Of a stretch of DNA of 64,000 nt, positions 56,655 to 64,000 are shown one piece after another. Each line of letters begins with the position of its first letter. Within the stretch, counting starts at the first letter, position 1. A model generated the notes under the pieces. That model was not told the DNA's origin, ran no database searches, and was given only the letters and a program-made list of their open reading frames with translations. This DNA comes from Salmonella enterica subsp. enterica serovar Choleraesuis (GTDB lineage: Bacteria > Pseudomonadota > Gammaproteobacteria > Enterobacterales > Enterobacteriaceae): NCBI GenBank assembly GCA_022846635.1, contig AP025685.1:2852001-2916000 (forward strand), read 5' to 3'. The translations under genes were made by a program, and so were the position numbers.

Positions 56655-58121
56655 ATGTCTGTGTTGCATATCTCGCAAGGCATCTTTCGCCTGAGCGACA
56701 CCCGCAAATTAACGCTGAATGACCTGACTGTGAATGCTGGGGACAGTTGGGCCTTCGTTGGTAGTAACGGCAGCGGCAAATCGTCCCTCGCCCGCGCCCT
56801 GGCGGGCGAACTTCCTCAGATTCAGGGCGACCGCCAGGTGAGTGTAGAACGCATCGCCCTGCTCTCATTTGAGCAATTGCAAAAACTGGTAAGCGAAGAG
56901 TGGCAGCGTAATAATACTGACCTGCTTGGCCCGGATGAAAATGATACCGGGCGTACAACCGCTGAAATTATTCAACTTAACCAGAAAGATCCCGAACGCT
57001 GTCAGCAGTTAGCCGCACAGCTCGGGATTGATGCGCTGCTTGATCGGCGCTTTAAATATCTCTCGACCGGAGAAACCCGCAAAGCGCTGCTGTGCCAGAC
57101 CCTGATGAGTCAGCCGCAACTTCTCATTCTCGACGAACCGTTTGATGGACTTGACGTTGAGTCGCGCGCCCAGCTTGCCCACCAGCTTGAGCAATTGCAT
57201 CATCAGGGTTATAGCATTGTATTAGTGCTCAACCGGTTCGCAGATATTCCGGAGTTTGTCTCTCAGGTTGGGGTTCTGGCCGACTGCTCACTGGAAACCA
57301 CCGGCCCGCGCGCAGAGTTATTACAGCAGGCTCTCATCGCTCAGCTGGCGCATAGCGAGCAGCTCTCCGGTGTGCAGCTTCCCCCGGCCGATATTGCCGC
57401 TGAGGAACTGCCTCCCGGTACCGCCCCGGTTATCCTGCGCGACGGGGTTGTAAGTTATGACGATAAAGCGGTACTGCACCACCTCAACTGGCAGGTTCAT
57501 CCAGGCGAGCACTGGCAAATAGTCGGCCCGAATGGTGCGGGAAAATCTACGCTATTGAGCCTGATCACCGGCGATCATCCTCAGGGATATAGCAATGATT
57601 TAACTCTGTTTGGCCGCCGCAGGGGCAGCGGCGAGACTATTTGGGATATTAAAAAGCACATCGGCTATGTCAGTAGCAGCCTGCATCTCGATCACCGGGT
57701 AACAACTACCCTGCGTAAGGTGATTCTTTCAGGCTATTTTGACTCTATCGGAATTTATCAGGCGGTTTCCGATCGCCAGAATAAACTGGCTGCCGAGTGG
57801 CTGGCATTGCTGGGGATTAACGCGGCGACGGCAGATGCTCCGTTTCAATCTCTCTCCTGGGGACAACAGCGGCTGGGGCTTATCGTTCGGGCATTGGTGA
57901 AGCATCCAACGCTGTTAATTCTGGACGAGCCGCTACAAGGGTTAGATCCGCTCAACCGCCAGCTGGTTCGCCGATTTATCGACATTATTATCGCCGAAGG
58001 ACGCACCCAATTACTGTTTGTATCGCATCACGCGGAGGATGCTCCAGACTGTATAAGTCACCGACTGACGTTTGAGCCGCACGGCGGAATATATCGCTAT
58101 CGACAGGAATCGCTTACTTAA
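56655..58121 (+). CDS. modF: ModF, tandem ABC ATPase
   Basis: 488-aa protein with two ABC ATPase domains: Walker A GSNGSGKSS and GPNGAGKST, signatures LSTGETRKALL and LSWGQQRLGLI, Walker B LLILDEPFDGLD and LLILDEPLQGLD. Both signatures differ from LSGGQ, as in E. coli ModF. No membrane partner is known; its role in molybdate handling is inferred from linkage with modE. Confidence 0.94.
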   Translation: MSVLHISQGIFRLSDTRKLTLNDLTVNAGDSWAFVGSNGSGKSSLARALAGELPQIQGDRQVSVERIALLSFEQLQKLVSEEWQRNNTDLLGPDENDTGRTTAEIIQLNQKDPERCQQLAAQLGIDALLDRRFKYLSTGETRKALLCQTLMSQPQLLILDEPFDGLDVESRAQLAHQLEQLHHQGYSIVLVLNRFADIPEFVSQVGVLADCSLETTGPRAELLQQALIAQLAHSEQLSGVQLPPADIAAEELPPGTAPVILRDGVVSYDDKAVLHHLNWQVHPGEHWQIVGPNGAGKSTLLSLITGDHPQGYSNDLTLFGRRRGSGETIWDIKKHIGYVSSSLHLDHRVTTTLRKVILSGYFDSIGIYQAVSDRQNKLAAEWLALLGINAATADAPFQSLSWGQQRLGLIVRALVKHPTLLILDEPLQGLDPLNRQLVRRFIDIIIAEGRTQLLFVSHHAEDAPDCISHRLTFEPHGGIYRYRQESLT

Positions 58122-58128
58122 TCGCCCG

Positions 58129-58153
58129 GCGCGCCGTATATCCGGCGGCGCGC
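58129..58153 (+). terminator. GC hairpin after modF
   Basis: An 8-bp perfect stem (58129-58136 with 58146-58153), 9-nt loop, 7 bp past the modF stop. No T run, so termination may need Rho. Confidence 0.5.
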
Positions 58154-58307
58154 TGTGTGTAACCGTTACCAAACACCCTTGGTATTATCAATATTCAGCC
58201 TATTCTGAATCCCGCTACTGACCAATCTTATACGCTTAAAGCCTAAATTAAGCTGCTCCCTGCGCTTAATATGCAGAAATTATATCCAAATCAGATTTTA
58301 CACTTCC

Positions 58308-58323
58308 GTGTAAACGATTCCAC
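58308..58323. promoter_or_regulatory. gal external operator OE
   Basis: GTGTAAACGATTCCAC matches the GalR/GalS consensus (GTGNAANCGNTTNCAC) at every defined position and equals E. coli OE. Its centre is at -60.5 relative to the inferred P1 start. Confidence 0.95.
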
Positions 58324-58326
58324 AAT

Positions 58327-58369
58327 CAAGCGTTACGTCACACTTTAGCGGTTTCTGTTATGCTATGTT
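58327..58369 (+). promoter_or_regulatory. gal CRP site and P1/P2 promoters
   Basis: The CRP site is asymmetric: a good TCACA half at 58338-58342 and a poor other half, centre 58334.5. The -10 elements TATGCT (P2, 58359-58364) and TATGTT (P1, 58364-58369) overlap by the same 5-bp offset as in E. coli. CRP is at about -41.5 for P1, so cAMP-CRP should favour P1 over P2. Confidence 0.9.
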
Positions 58370-58400
58370 TTTTTCCTACCGTAAGCGAATGGAGCAAATC

Positions 58401-59417
58401 ATGAGAGTTCTGGTAACAGGTGGTAGCGGTTACATCGGCAGTCATACCTGCGTGCAGTTATTAAAGGGCGGCCACGAGGTGGTTATTCTCGATAACCTGT
58501 GCAACAGCAAACGCAGCGTACTGCCCGTTATCGAACGTCTGGGCGGCAAAAAACCGCTGTTTATCGAAGGTGATATTCGCGATAACGCTCTGCTTCAGGA
58601 AGTATTCCACGACCATCAAATCGATGCCGTTATTCACTTTGCCGGTCTCAAAGCCGTCGGTGAATCGGTACAGAAACCGTTGGAGTATTACGACAATAAC
58701 GTCACCGGCACACTGTGCCTGCTCGAAGCAATGCGTAATGCCGGAGTAACCAACTTCATCTTCAGCTCCTCGGCCACAGTTTATGGCGATCAGCCAAAAA
58801 TCCCTTATGTCGAAAGCTTCCCGACCGGTATGCCTGCCAGCCCTTATGGCCGCAGCAAGCTAATGGTTGAGCAAATTAGCGCCGACATGCAGAAAGTGAC
58901 CGACGGTATGAACGTAACGCTGCTGCGCTACTTCAACCCTGTTGGCGCACACCCATCAGGTGATATGGGCGAAGATCCGCAAGGTATACCGAACAACCTG
59001 ATGCCATACATTGCGCAGGTAGCCGTGGGCCGCCGCGAATCTCTGTCTATTTACGGCAACGATTACCCAACCGCAGACGGCACTGGCGTACGCGATTACG
59101 TGCACGTAATGGATCTGGCCGATGGTCACGTCGCGGCTATGGAACAGCTGGCTAACAAGCCCGGCGTTCATATCTACAACCTTGGCGCTGGCGTTGGCAG
59201 CAGCGTGCTGGACGTGGTTAACGCATTCAGCAAAGCCTGCGGCAAGCCGGTTAACTACCACTTTGCACCGCGTCGCGATGGCGATCTGCCGGCTTACTGG
59301 GCTGATGCCAGCAAAGCTGACCGAGATCTCAACTGGCGCGTAACCCGCAGCCTCGACGAAATGGCCGAGGACACCTGGCGCTGGCAGTCCCGCCATCCTC
59401 AGGGCTACCCCGATTAA
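58401..59417 (+). CDS. galE: UDP-glucose 4-epimerase GalE
   Basis: 338-aa Rossmann-fold SDR enzyme interconverting UDP-galactose and UDP-glucose. NAD-binding VTGGSGYIGSHT is at the N-terminus, SSATVYGD holds the catalytic Ser, and Y-x3-K is in SPYGRSKLMVEQ. The start is ATG 58401 with TGGAG upstream. The internal operator OI lies within its first codons. First gene of galETKM. Confidence 0.98.
   Translation: MRVLVTGGSGYIGSHTCVQLLKGGHEVVILDNLCNSKRSVLPVIERLGGKKPLFIEGDIRDNALLQEVFHDHQIDAVIHFAGLKAVGESVQKPLEYYDNNVTGTLCLLEAMRNAGVTNFIFSSSATVYGDQPKIPYVESFPTGMPASPYGRSKLMVEQISADMQKVTDGMNVTLLRYFNPVGAHPSGDMGEDPQGIPNNLMPYIAQVAVGRRESLSIYGNDYPTADGTGVRDYVHVMDLADGHVAAMEQLANKPGVHIYNLGAGVGSSVLDVVNAFSKACGKPVNYHFAPRRDGDLPAYWADASKADRDLNWRVTRSLDEMAEDTWRWQSRHPQGYPD
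58420..58435. promoter_or_regulatory. gal internal operator OI inside galE
   Basis: GTGGTAGCGGTTACAT is identical to E. coli OI and lies 112 bp from OE (centre to centre), close to the 114 bp of E. coli. GalR dimers at both can form the HU-stabilised repression loop. Confidence 0.92.
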
Positions 59418-59426
59418 GGAATAATC

Positions 59427-60473
59427 ATGAGTGAATTTAATCCTGTGGATCACCCGCATCGCCGCTTTAACCCGCTGACAGGCGACTATGTGCTGGTCTC
59501 TCCGCACCGAGCCAAACGTCCGTGGCAGGGTGCCCAGGAGACTCCGGCAGTTAACCAACTGCCGTCTCACGATCCTGATTGTTATCTGTGCCCGGGTAAT
59601 ACCCGGGTTACAGGGGATAAAAACCCCGATTACCAGACAACTTACGTTTTTACCAACGACTTTGCTGCTCTGATGACCGATACCCCGGATGCGCCGGACA
59701 ATGGCGACCCGCTTTTACATTGTGAAAGCGCACGCGGTACCAGTCGGGTGATTTGTTTTTCGCCTGACCACAGTAAGACGCTGCCCGAGCTGACACTGCC
59801 CGCTTTGGAGTCAGTCGTCCATACCTGGCAAGAGCAGACCGCAGAGCTTGGTCAGCAATACCCGTGGGTTCAGGTATTTGAGAATAAGGGAGCCGCCATG
59901 GGCTGCTCTAATCCTCATCCACATGGACAGGTCTGGGCCAACAGTTTTCTGCCTAATGAGGCCGCAACAGAAGACGCGACCCAGCGCGAATGGCTGGCGT
60001 TGCACGGCTCACCAATGCTGCTCGATTACGTTAAACGCGAGATGCAGGACGGTAGCCGTACCGTGGTAGAAACTGAGCACTGGCTCGCCGTCGTCCCTTA
60101 CTGGGCGGCATGGCCTTTCGAGACGCTGTTATTGCCTAAAACCCATGTACTACGAATTACCGACTTAAGCCCTGAACAAAGTGCCGACCTGGCCCTTGCG
60201 CTGAAAAAGCTCACCAGCCGCTACGATAATCTGTTCCAGTGCTCTTTCCCTTATTCAATGGGCTGGCACGGCGCACCGTTTAACGGCGAAGACAATGCCC
60301 ACTGGCAGCTACACGCACACTTTTACCCACCGCTACTGCGCTCCGCCACGGTGCGCAAATTTATGGTGGGCTATGAAATGCTGGCTGAAACCCAGCGTGA
60401 CTTAACCGCAGAACAGGCTGCTGAACGCCTGCGCGCAGTAAGCGACATTCATTTTCGCGAATCCGGAGAATAA
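59427..60473 (+). CDS. galT: Galactose-1-phosphate uridylyltransferase GalT
   Basis: 348-aa HIT-superfamily enzyme moving UMP from UDP-glucose to galactose-1-phosphate. The active-site motif [10 protein letters not shown] carries the nucleophilic His; zinc ligands fall in CYLCPGN and the following His. 9 bp after galE. Confidence 0.97.
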   Translation: MSEFNPVDHPHRRFNPLTGDYVLVSPHRAKRPWQGAQETPAVNQLPSHDPDCYLCPGNTRVTGDKNPDYQTTYVFTNDFAALMTDTPDAPDNGDPLLHCESARGTSRVICFSPDHSKTLPELTLPALESVVHTWQEQTAELGQQYPWVQVFENKGAAMGCSNPHPHGQVWANSFLPNEAATEDATQREWLALHGSPMLLDYVKREMQDGSRTVVETEHWLAVVPYWAAWPFETLLLPKTHVLRITDLSPEQSADLALALKKLTSRYDNLFQCSFPYSMGWHGAPFNGEDNAHWQLHAHFYPPLLRSATVRKFMVGYEMLAETQRDLTAEQAAERLRAVSDIHFRESGE

Positions 60474-60475
60474 TA

Positions 60476-61624
60476 ATGAGTCTGAAACAGAACACCCTCG
60501 CCCTCTTCGCTGAAAAATTTGGCTACCCGGCAACTCACACCATTCAGGCTCCGGGCCGAGTCAATCTCATTGGCGAGCACACCGATTATAACGATGGCTT
60601 CGTACTGCCCTGTGCGATTGATTACCAGACCGTAATCAGTTGCAGCCCGCGCGACGACCGCACCGTGCGGGTTATCGCCGCAGACTATAGCAACGAAATG
60701 GACGAATTCTCTCTGGATGAGACTATTACTCCTCATGCCAGCCAGCAGTGGTCTAACTATGTTCGCGGCGTGGTGAAACACCTTCAGAAGCGCAACCCTA
60801 ACTTTGGCGGCGTGGATATGGTCATTAGCGGCAACGTACCGCAAGGTGCCGGATTAAGCTCCTCAGCTTCGCTGGAAGTCGCCGTGGGTACTGTTCTTCA
60901 GCAGCTCTATCATCTGCCGCTTGATGGTGCTCAAATTGCGTTAAACGGTCAGGAAGCGGAAAACCAGTTTGTCGGCTGTAACTGCGGCATCATGGATCAA
61001 TTGATCTCTGCGTTGGGTAAAAAAGACCACGCACTGTTAATAGACTGCCGTTCTCTGGCAACCAAAGCCGTGCCGATGCCCCAAGGCGTAGCGGTCGTTA
61101 TCATCAACAGCAATTTCAAACGCACCCTGGTCGGCAGTGAATACAACACCCGCCGCGAGCAGTGCGAAACCGGAGCCCGCTTCTTCAACAAACCTGCCCT
61201 GCGGGATGTTGATATCGACACGTTCAACGCCGTGGCCAATGAGTTAGACCCGCTGGTTGCCAAACGCGTACGCCACATTTTGACTGAAAACACCCGGACT
61301 GTAGAGGCAGCGCAGGCTCTGGCCGCAGGTGACCTGAAACGTATGGGCGTGCTAATGGCTGAATCCCACGCCTCAATGCGCGATGACTTCGAAATCACCG
61401 TACCGCAGATCGACACCCTGGTAGATATCGTGAAAGCAACCATCGGCGAACGCGGAGGCGTGCGAATGACCGGCGGCGGTTTTGGCGGATGTATCGTAGC
61501 GTTGGTACCTGAAGATATGGTTGAAGACGTTCGCACAGCCGTAGCCAACCAATATCAGGCACAAACCGGAATTAAAGAGACATTTTATGTCTGCACAGCG
61601 TCACAGGGAGCCGGACAATGCTAA
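60476..61624 (+). CDS. galK: Galactokinase GalK
   Basis: 382-aa GHMP kinase. Galactose-binding signature [19 protein letters not shown] motif [15 protein letters not shown] and C-terminal [13 protein letters not shown]. Two bases after galT; it overlaps galM by 7 bp. Confidence 0.98.
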   Translation: MSLKQNTLALFAEKFGYPATHTIQAPGRVNLIGEHTDYNDGFVLPCAIDYQTVISCSPRDDRTVRVIAADYSNEMDEFSLDETITPHASQQWSNYVRGVVKHLQKRNPNFGGVDMVISGNVPQGAGLSSSASLEVAVGTVLQQLYHLPLDGAQIALNGQEAENQFVGCNCGIMDQLISALGKKDHALLIDCRSLATKAVPMPQGVAVVIINSNFKRTLVGSEYNTRREQCETGARFFNKPALRDVDIDTFNAVANELDPLVAKRVRHILTENTRTVEAAQALAAGDLKRMGVLMAESHASMRDDFEITVPQIDTLVDIVKATIGERGGVRMTGGGFGGCIVALVPEDMVEDVRTAVANQYQAQTGIKETFYVCTASQGAGQC

Positions 61625-62658
61625 CTGAAACGCCACAACTGGCCCCGGATGGCCATCCGTTTCGCCTCGTCACCCTGCGCAATAGCGCGGGGATGCTGGT
61701 AACGCTAATGGACTGGGGCGCTACGCTACTCTCATGCCGGGTGCCATTAAAAGATGGCAGCGTGCGCGAAACTCTGCTGGGTTGCGCCACGGTTGAAGAT
61801 TACCTGCGCCAAAGCGCCTATTTAGGTGCCAGCGTAGGGCGTTACGCCAATCGTATAGCCGGTGCACGTTACCGCTGGCAAGGTGAAGAAGTAGAACTGA
61901 TGGCAAACCAGGGGAAACACCAGCTGCACGGCGGCCCTGAAGGATTTGATAAACGCCGCTGGATGGTCGCAAACCATAATGAGTCTGAAGTGACCTTTAC
62001 CCTGACATCACCCGACGGCGACCAGGGTTTCCCTGGGAACGCCTGGGTTCAGGCCCATTACCAGTTAGATGCCGATAATAGCCTGAGCGTCAGCTACCGG
62101 GTTGAGGTCGATAAACCTTGTCCGGTGAATCTGACCAACCATGCCTATTTCAACCTGGAACATGACCGCTGGGATGCCCGTGACCATATCCTGCAAATTC
62201 ACGCCAGCCATTATTTACCGGTGGATGCAGAAGGGATCCCTTGCCGCGAGCTGACGCCGGTAGCCGGAACCAGTTTCGACTTCCAACGGCCTAAGGCTAT
62301 TCGGCGCGACTTCCTGAATGAAACCGACCAGCGTCTGGTTAATGGTTACGATCATGCCTTTCTGCTGGCCCACGGCGGCGATATACAACAGCCGGCCGCC
62401 GAGCTGTGGTCTGCGGATAAACATTTGCAAATGACGCTCTATACTAGTGCTCCAGCACTTCATTTCTATAGCGGTAACTTCCTGGCAGGTACCCCGGCAC
62501 GAGAAAATGGCGAATACGATAACTGGCAGGGCATAGCTCTGGAGAGCGAACTGCTTCCTGATAGCCCTAATCATCCTGAATGGCCGCAGCCAGCCGCCGT
62601 CATCAATCCAGGTGAAGAATATCTTAGTGTCATCCGCTGGCACTTTATCGCTCACTAA
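61618..62658 (+). CDS. galM: Aldose 1-epimerase GalM
   Basis: 346-aa mutarotase converting beta- to alpha-galactose. Substrate motifs [25 protein letters not shown] (His), [10 protein letters not shown] (catalytic His) and [16 protein letters not shown] (catalytic Glu) are intact. Last gene of galETKM, starting inside the galK end. Confidence 0.96.
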   Translation: MLTETPQLAPDGHPFRLVTLRNSAGMLVTLMDWGATLLSCRVPLKDGSVRETLLGCATVEDYLRQSAYLGASVGRYANRIAGARYRWQGEEVELMANQGKHQLHGGPEGFDKRRWMVANHNESEVTFTLTSPDGDQGFPGNAWVQAHYQLDADNSLSVSYRVEVDKPCPVNLTNHAYFNLEHDRWDARDHILQIHASHYLPVDAEGIPCRELTPVAGTSFDFQRPKAIRRDFLNETDQRLVNGYDHAFLLAHGGDIQQPAAELWSADKHLQMTLYTSAPALHFYSGNFLAGTPARENGEYDNWQGIALESELLPDSPNHPEWPQPAAVINPGEEYLSVIRWHFIAH

Positions 62659-62833
62659 ATCATCTTTATCCGGGCCGGATGTTTAGCAAGCCGCCCGGAT
62701 AACTTTTCTTGCGCCGCAATTTTCGCCACTCACCACCTAAAAACCAACTTGTGATTAACATTCACCTTACTATTGGCCGCTATTTTAGTTATTTTTATGG
62801 TTTCGATTGTGGTGAAGGCCATCCCGGCAATAC

Positions 62834-62852
62834 AATGATTCTTGTTATCATT
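62834..62852 (+). promoter_or_regulatory. Possible Fur box upstream of gpmA
   Basis: AATGAT-TCTTGTT-ATCATT is a 6-bp inverted repeat resembling a Fur site, about 30 bp before the gpmA start. Fur control of gpmA has been reported for E. coli; here the match to the 19-bp consensus is partial (12 of 19 by hand). Confidence 0.4.
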
Positions 62853-62878
62853 CACCAGGCTTATTAAGGAGTATGATT

Positions 62879-63631
62879 ATGGCTGTAACTAAGCTGGTTC
62901 TGGTTCGTCACGGTGAAAGCCAGTGGAATCAGGAAAACCGCTTTACCGGTTGGTATGACGTAGATCTTTCTGAGAAAGGCGTAGGCGAAGCAAAGGCCGC
63001 CGGTAAGCTGCTCAAAGAGGAAGGCTTCAGCTTTGATTTTGCTTATACCTCAGTGCTGAAACGTGCCATCCATACATTGTGGAATGTGCTTGACCAACTG
63101 GACCAGGCCTGGTTGCCGGTTGAAAAGTCATGGCGTCTGAACGAGCGTCACTACGGTGCGCTTCAGGGCCTGAACAAAGCCGAAACTGCCGAAAAGTATG
63201 GCGACGAACAGGTTAAGCAATGGCGTCGCGGCTTTGCCATTACCCCACCGGCACTGACTAAAGAAGATGAGCGCTATCCGGGCCACGATCCTCGCTATGC
63301 AGGTCTAAGCGAACAAGAATTACCGCTAACCGAGAGCCTGGCGCTGACCATTGACCGTGTTATCCCTTATTGGAATGAAACCATCCTGCCGCGTATGAAA
63401 AGCGGTGAGCGCGTAATAATTGCCGCTCACGGCAACTCCCTGCGTGCCCTGGTTAAATACCTCGATAACATGGGTGAAAAAGAAATCATCGATCTCAACA
63501 TCCCAACCGGCGTGCCGATGGTTTACGAGTTCGATGAGAACTTTAAACCAATTAAACGTTACTACCTGGGTAATGCCGACGAAATCGCAGCGAAAGCCGC
63601 CGCCGTCGCCAACCAGGGTAAAGCTAAGTAA
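62879..63631 (+). CDS. gpmA: 2,3-bisphosphoglycerate-dependent phosphoglycerate mutase GpmA
   Basis: 250-aa glycolytic enzyme interconverting 3- and 2-phosphoglycerate through a phosphohistidine. The catalytic motif is [10 protein letters not shown] (His11); [11 protein letters not shown] and [12 protein letters not shown] carry further active-site residues. The start is ATG 62879 (MAVTK) with AAGGAG seven bases upstream; the ATG at 62873 is too close to that site. Confidence 0.97.
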   Translation: MAVTKLVLVRHGESQWNQENRFTGWYDVDLSEKGVGEAKAAGKLLKEEGFSFDFAYTSVLKRAIHTLWNVLDQLDQAWLPVEKSWRLNERHYGALQGLNKAETAEKYGDEQVKQWRRGFAITPPALTKEDERYPGHDPRYAGLSEQELPLTESLALTIDRVIPYWNETILPRMKSGERVIIAAHGNSLRALVKYLDNMGEKEIIDLNIPTGVPMVYEFDENFKPIKRYYLGNADEIAAKAAAVANQGKAK

Positions 63632-63652
63632 TCAGATTTAGCATGTAATCTA

Positions 63653-63675
63653 AGGGCGCCACCGGCGCCCTTTTT
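63653..63675 (+). terminator. Intrinsic terminator of gpmA
   Basis: An 8-bp perfect stem (63653-63660 with 63664-63671), ACC loop, then five T. Confidence 0.93.
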
Positions 63676-63740
63676 ATTGCTATCGACTATTAGCGCCAAA
63701 AGATAACTGACCACTCTCAAGGCAATAATTTTGAGTGGAT

Positions 63741-63771
63741 AAAAAAAATCCGCGCCGGGCGCGGATTTTTT
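63741..63771. terminator. Terminator of aroG, bidirectional form
   Basis: A 10-bp perfect stem (63746-63755 with 63759-63768), CGG loop, with an A run on the left (63741-63748) and a T run on the right (63766-63771). It lies 22 bp past the aroG stop. Confidence 0.93.
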
Positions 63772-63792
63772 ACTTCAACACTTATCTTGAGC

Positions 63793-64000
<208 letters not shown>

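Noticed and set aside
62834-62852. Strong claim of a Fur site at gpmA
   Set aside because: Kept only as a low-confidence feature; the match to the 19-bp consensus is partial.

Overview
The window is a stretch of chromosome from a gamma-proteobacterium of the family Enterobacteriaceae. Nearly every gene has a recognisable Escherichia coli counterpart, and the order follows the E. coli ybiT-to-aroG region (about 17-18.5 min), read here from ybiT towards aroG. Protein similarity (recalled, not computed) is high but well below within-species level, and several E. coli genes are missing (opgE between ompX and mntS; the ybiO and ybiX-fiu area; ybhD/ybhHIJ). This is therefore a related genus, not E. 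coli itself. I cannot name the genus.

Layout. 1-9.3 kb: ybiT (truncated by the window edge), ldtB, an EmrA-EmrB-outer membrane factor tripartite pump operon not found here in E. coli, ybiR, mntR and the small protein gene mntS with an MntR box. 9.4-14.6 kb: ompX, rhtA, dps, and glnHPQ with a sigma-54 promoter and tandem NtrC sites. 14.6-22.5 kb: rlmF, a flavin-reductase-like gene, mcbA with a CRP site, ybiB, dinG, then a divergent aldehyde dehydrogenase / AraC-type regulator pair that looks like an insertion. 22.5-33.4 kb: rhlE, cecR and its operator, the ybhGFSR ABC exporter, ybhQ, and ybhP-clsB-ybhN. 33.4-37.3 kb: ybhL and moaABCDE, with a Moco-type leader RNA, a ModE site and an FNR box. 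37.3-40.2 kb: ybhK and uvrB.

40.2-43.5 kb is the least ordinary part. In E. coli uvrB and bioD are neighbours, separated only by a short region carrying DARS1, the DnaA-reactivating sequence. Here that gap is over 3 kb. It holds an AT-rich stretch with a LuxR-type HTH gene, a 12-nt perfect Shine-Dalgarno/anti-Shine-Dalgarno sequence beside that gene's terminator, a DnaA-box cluster that probably is the DARS1 equivalent, and an orphan UrtE/LivF-like ABC ATPase with a degenerate signature motif. I saw no canonical LexA box upstream of uvrB.

43.5-64 kb: bioDCFB and bioA around a BirA operator, ybhB, the pectinesterase-family lipoprotein ybhC, pgl, ybhA, modABC, acrZ, modE, modF, then galETKM with complete GalR/CRP/P1-P2 control elements, gpmA and the 3' end of aroG.

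The genes fall into working modules: molybdate uptake (modABC), sensing (ModE) and molybdopterin synthesis (moaABCDE) are linked by ModE-type sites at both loci; mntR/mntS form a manganese homeostasis pair; glnHPQ carries nitrogen control; cecR controls the ybhGFSR exporter and rhlE; galETKM feeds galactose into glycolysis near gpmA. No tRNA, rRNA, CRISPR array, insertion sequence or prophage was seen.
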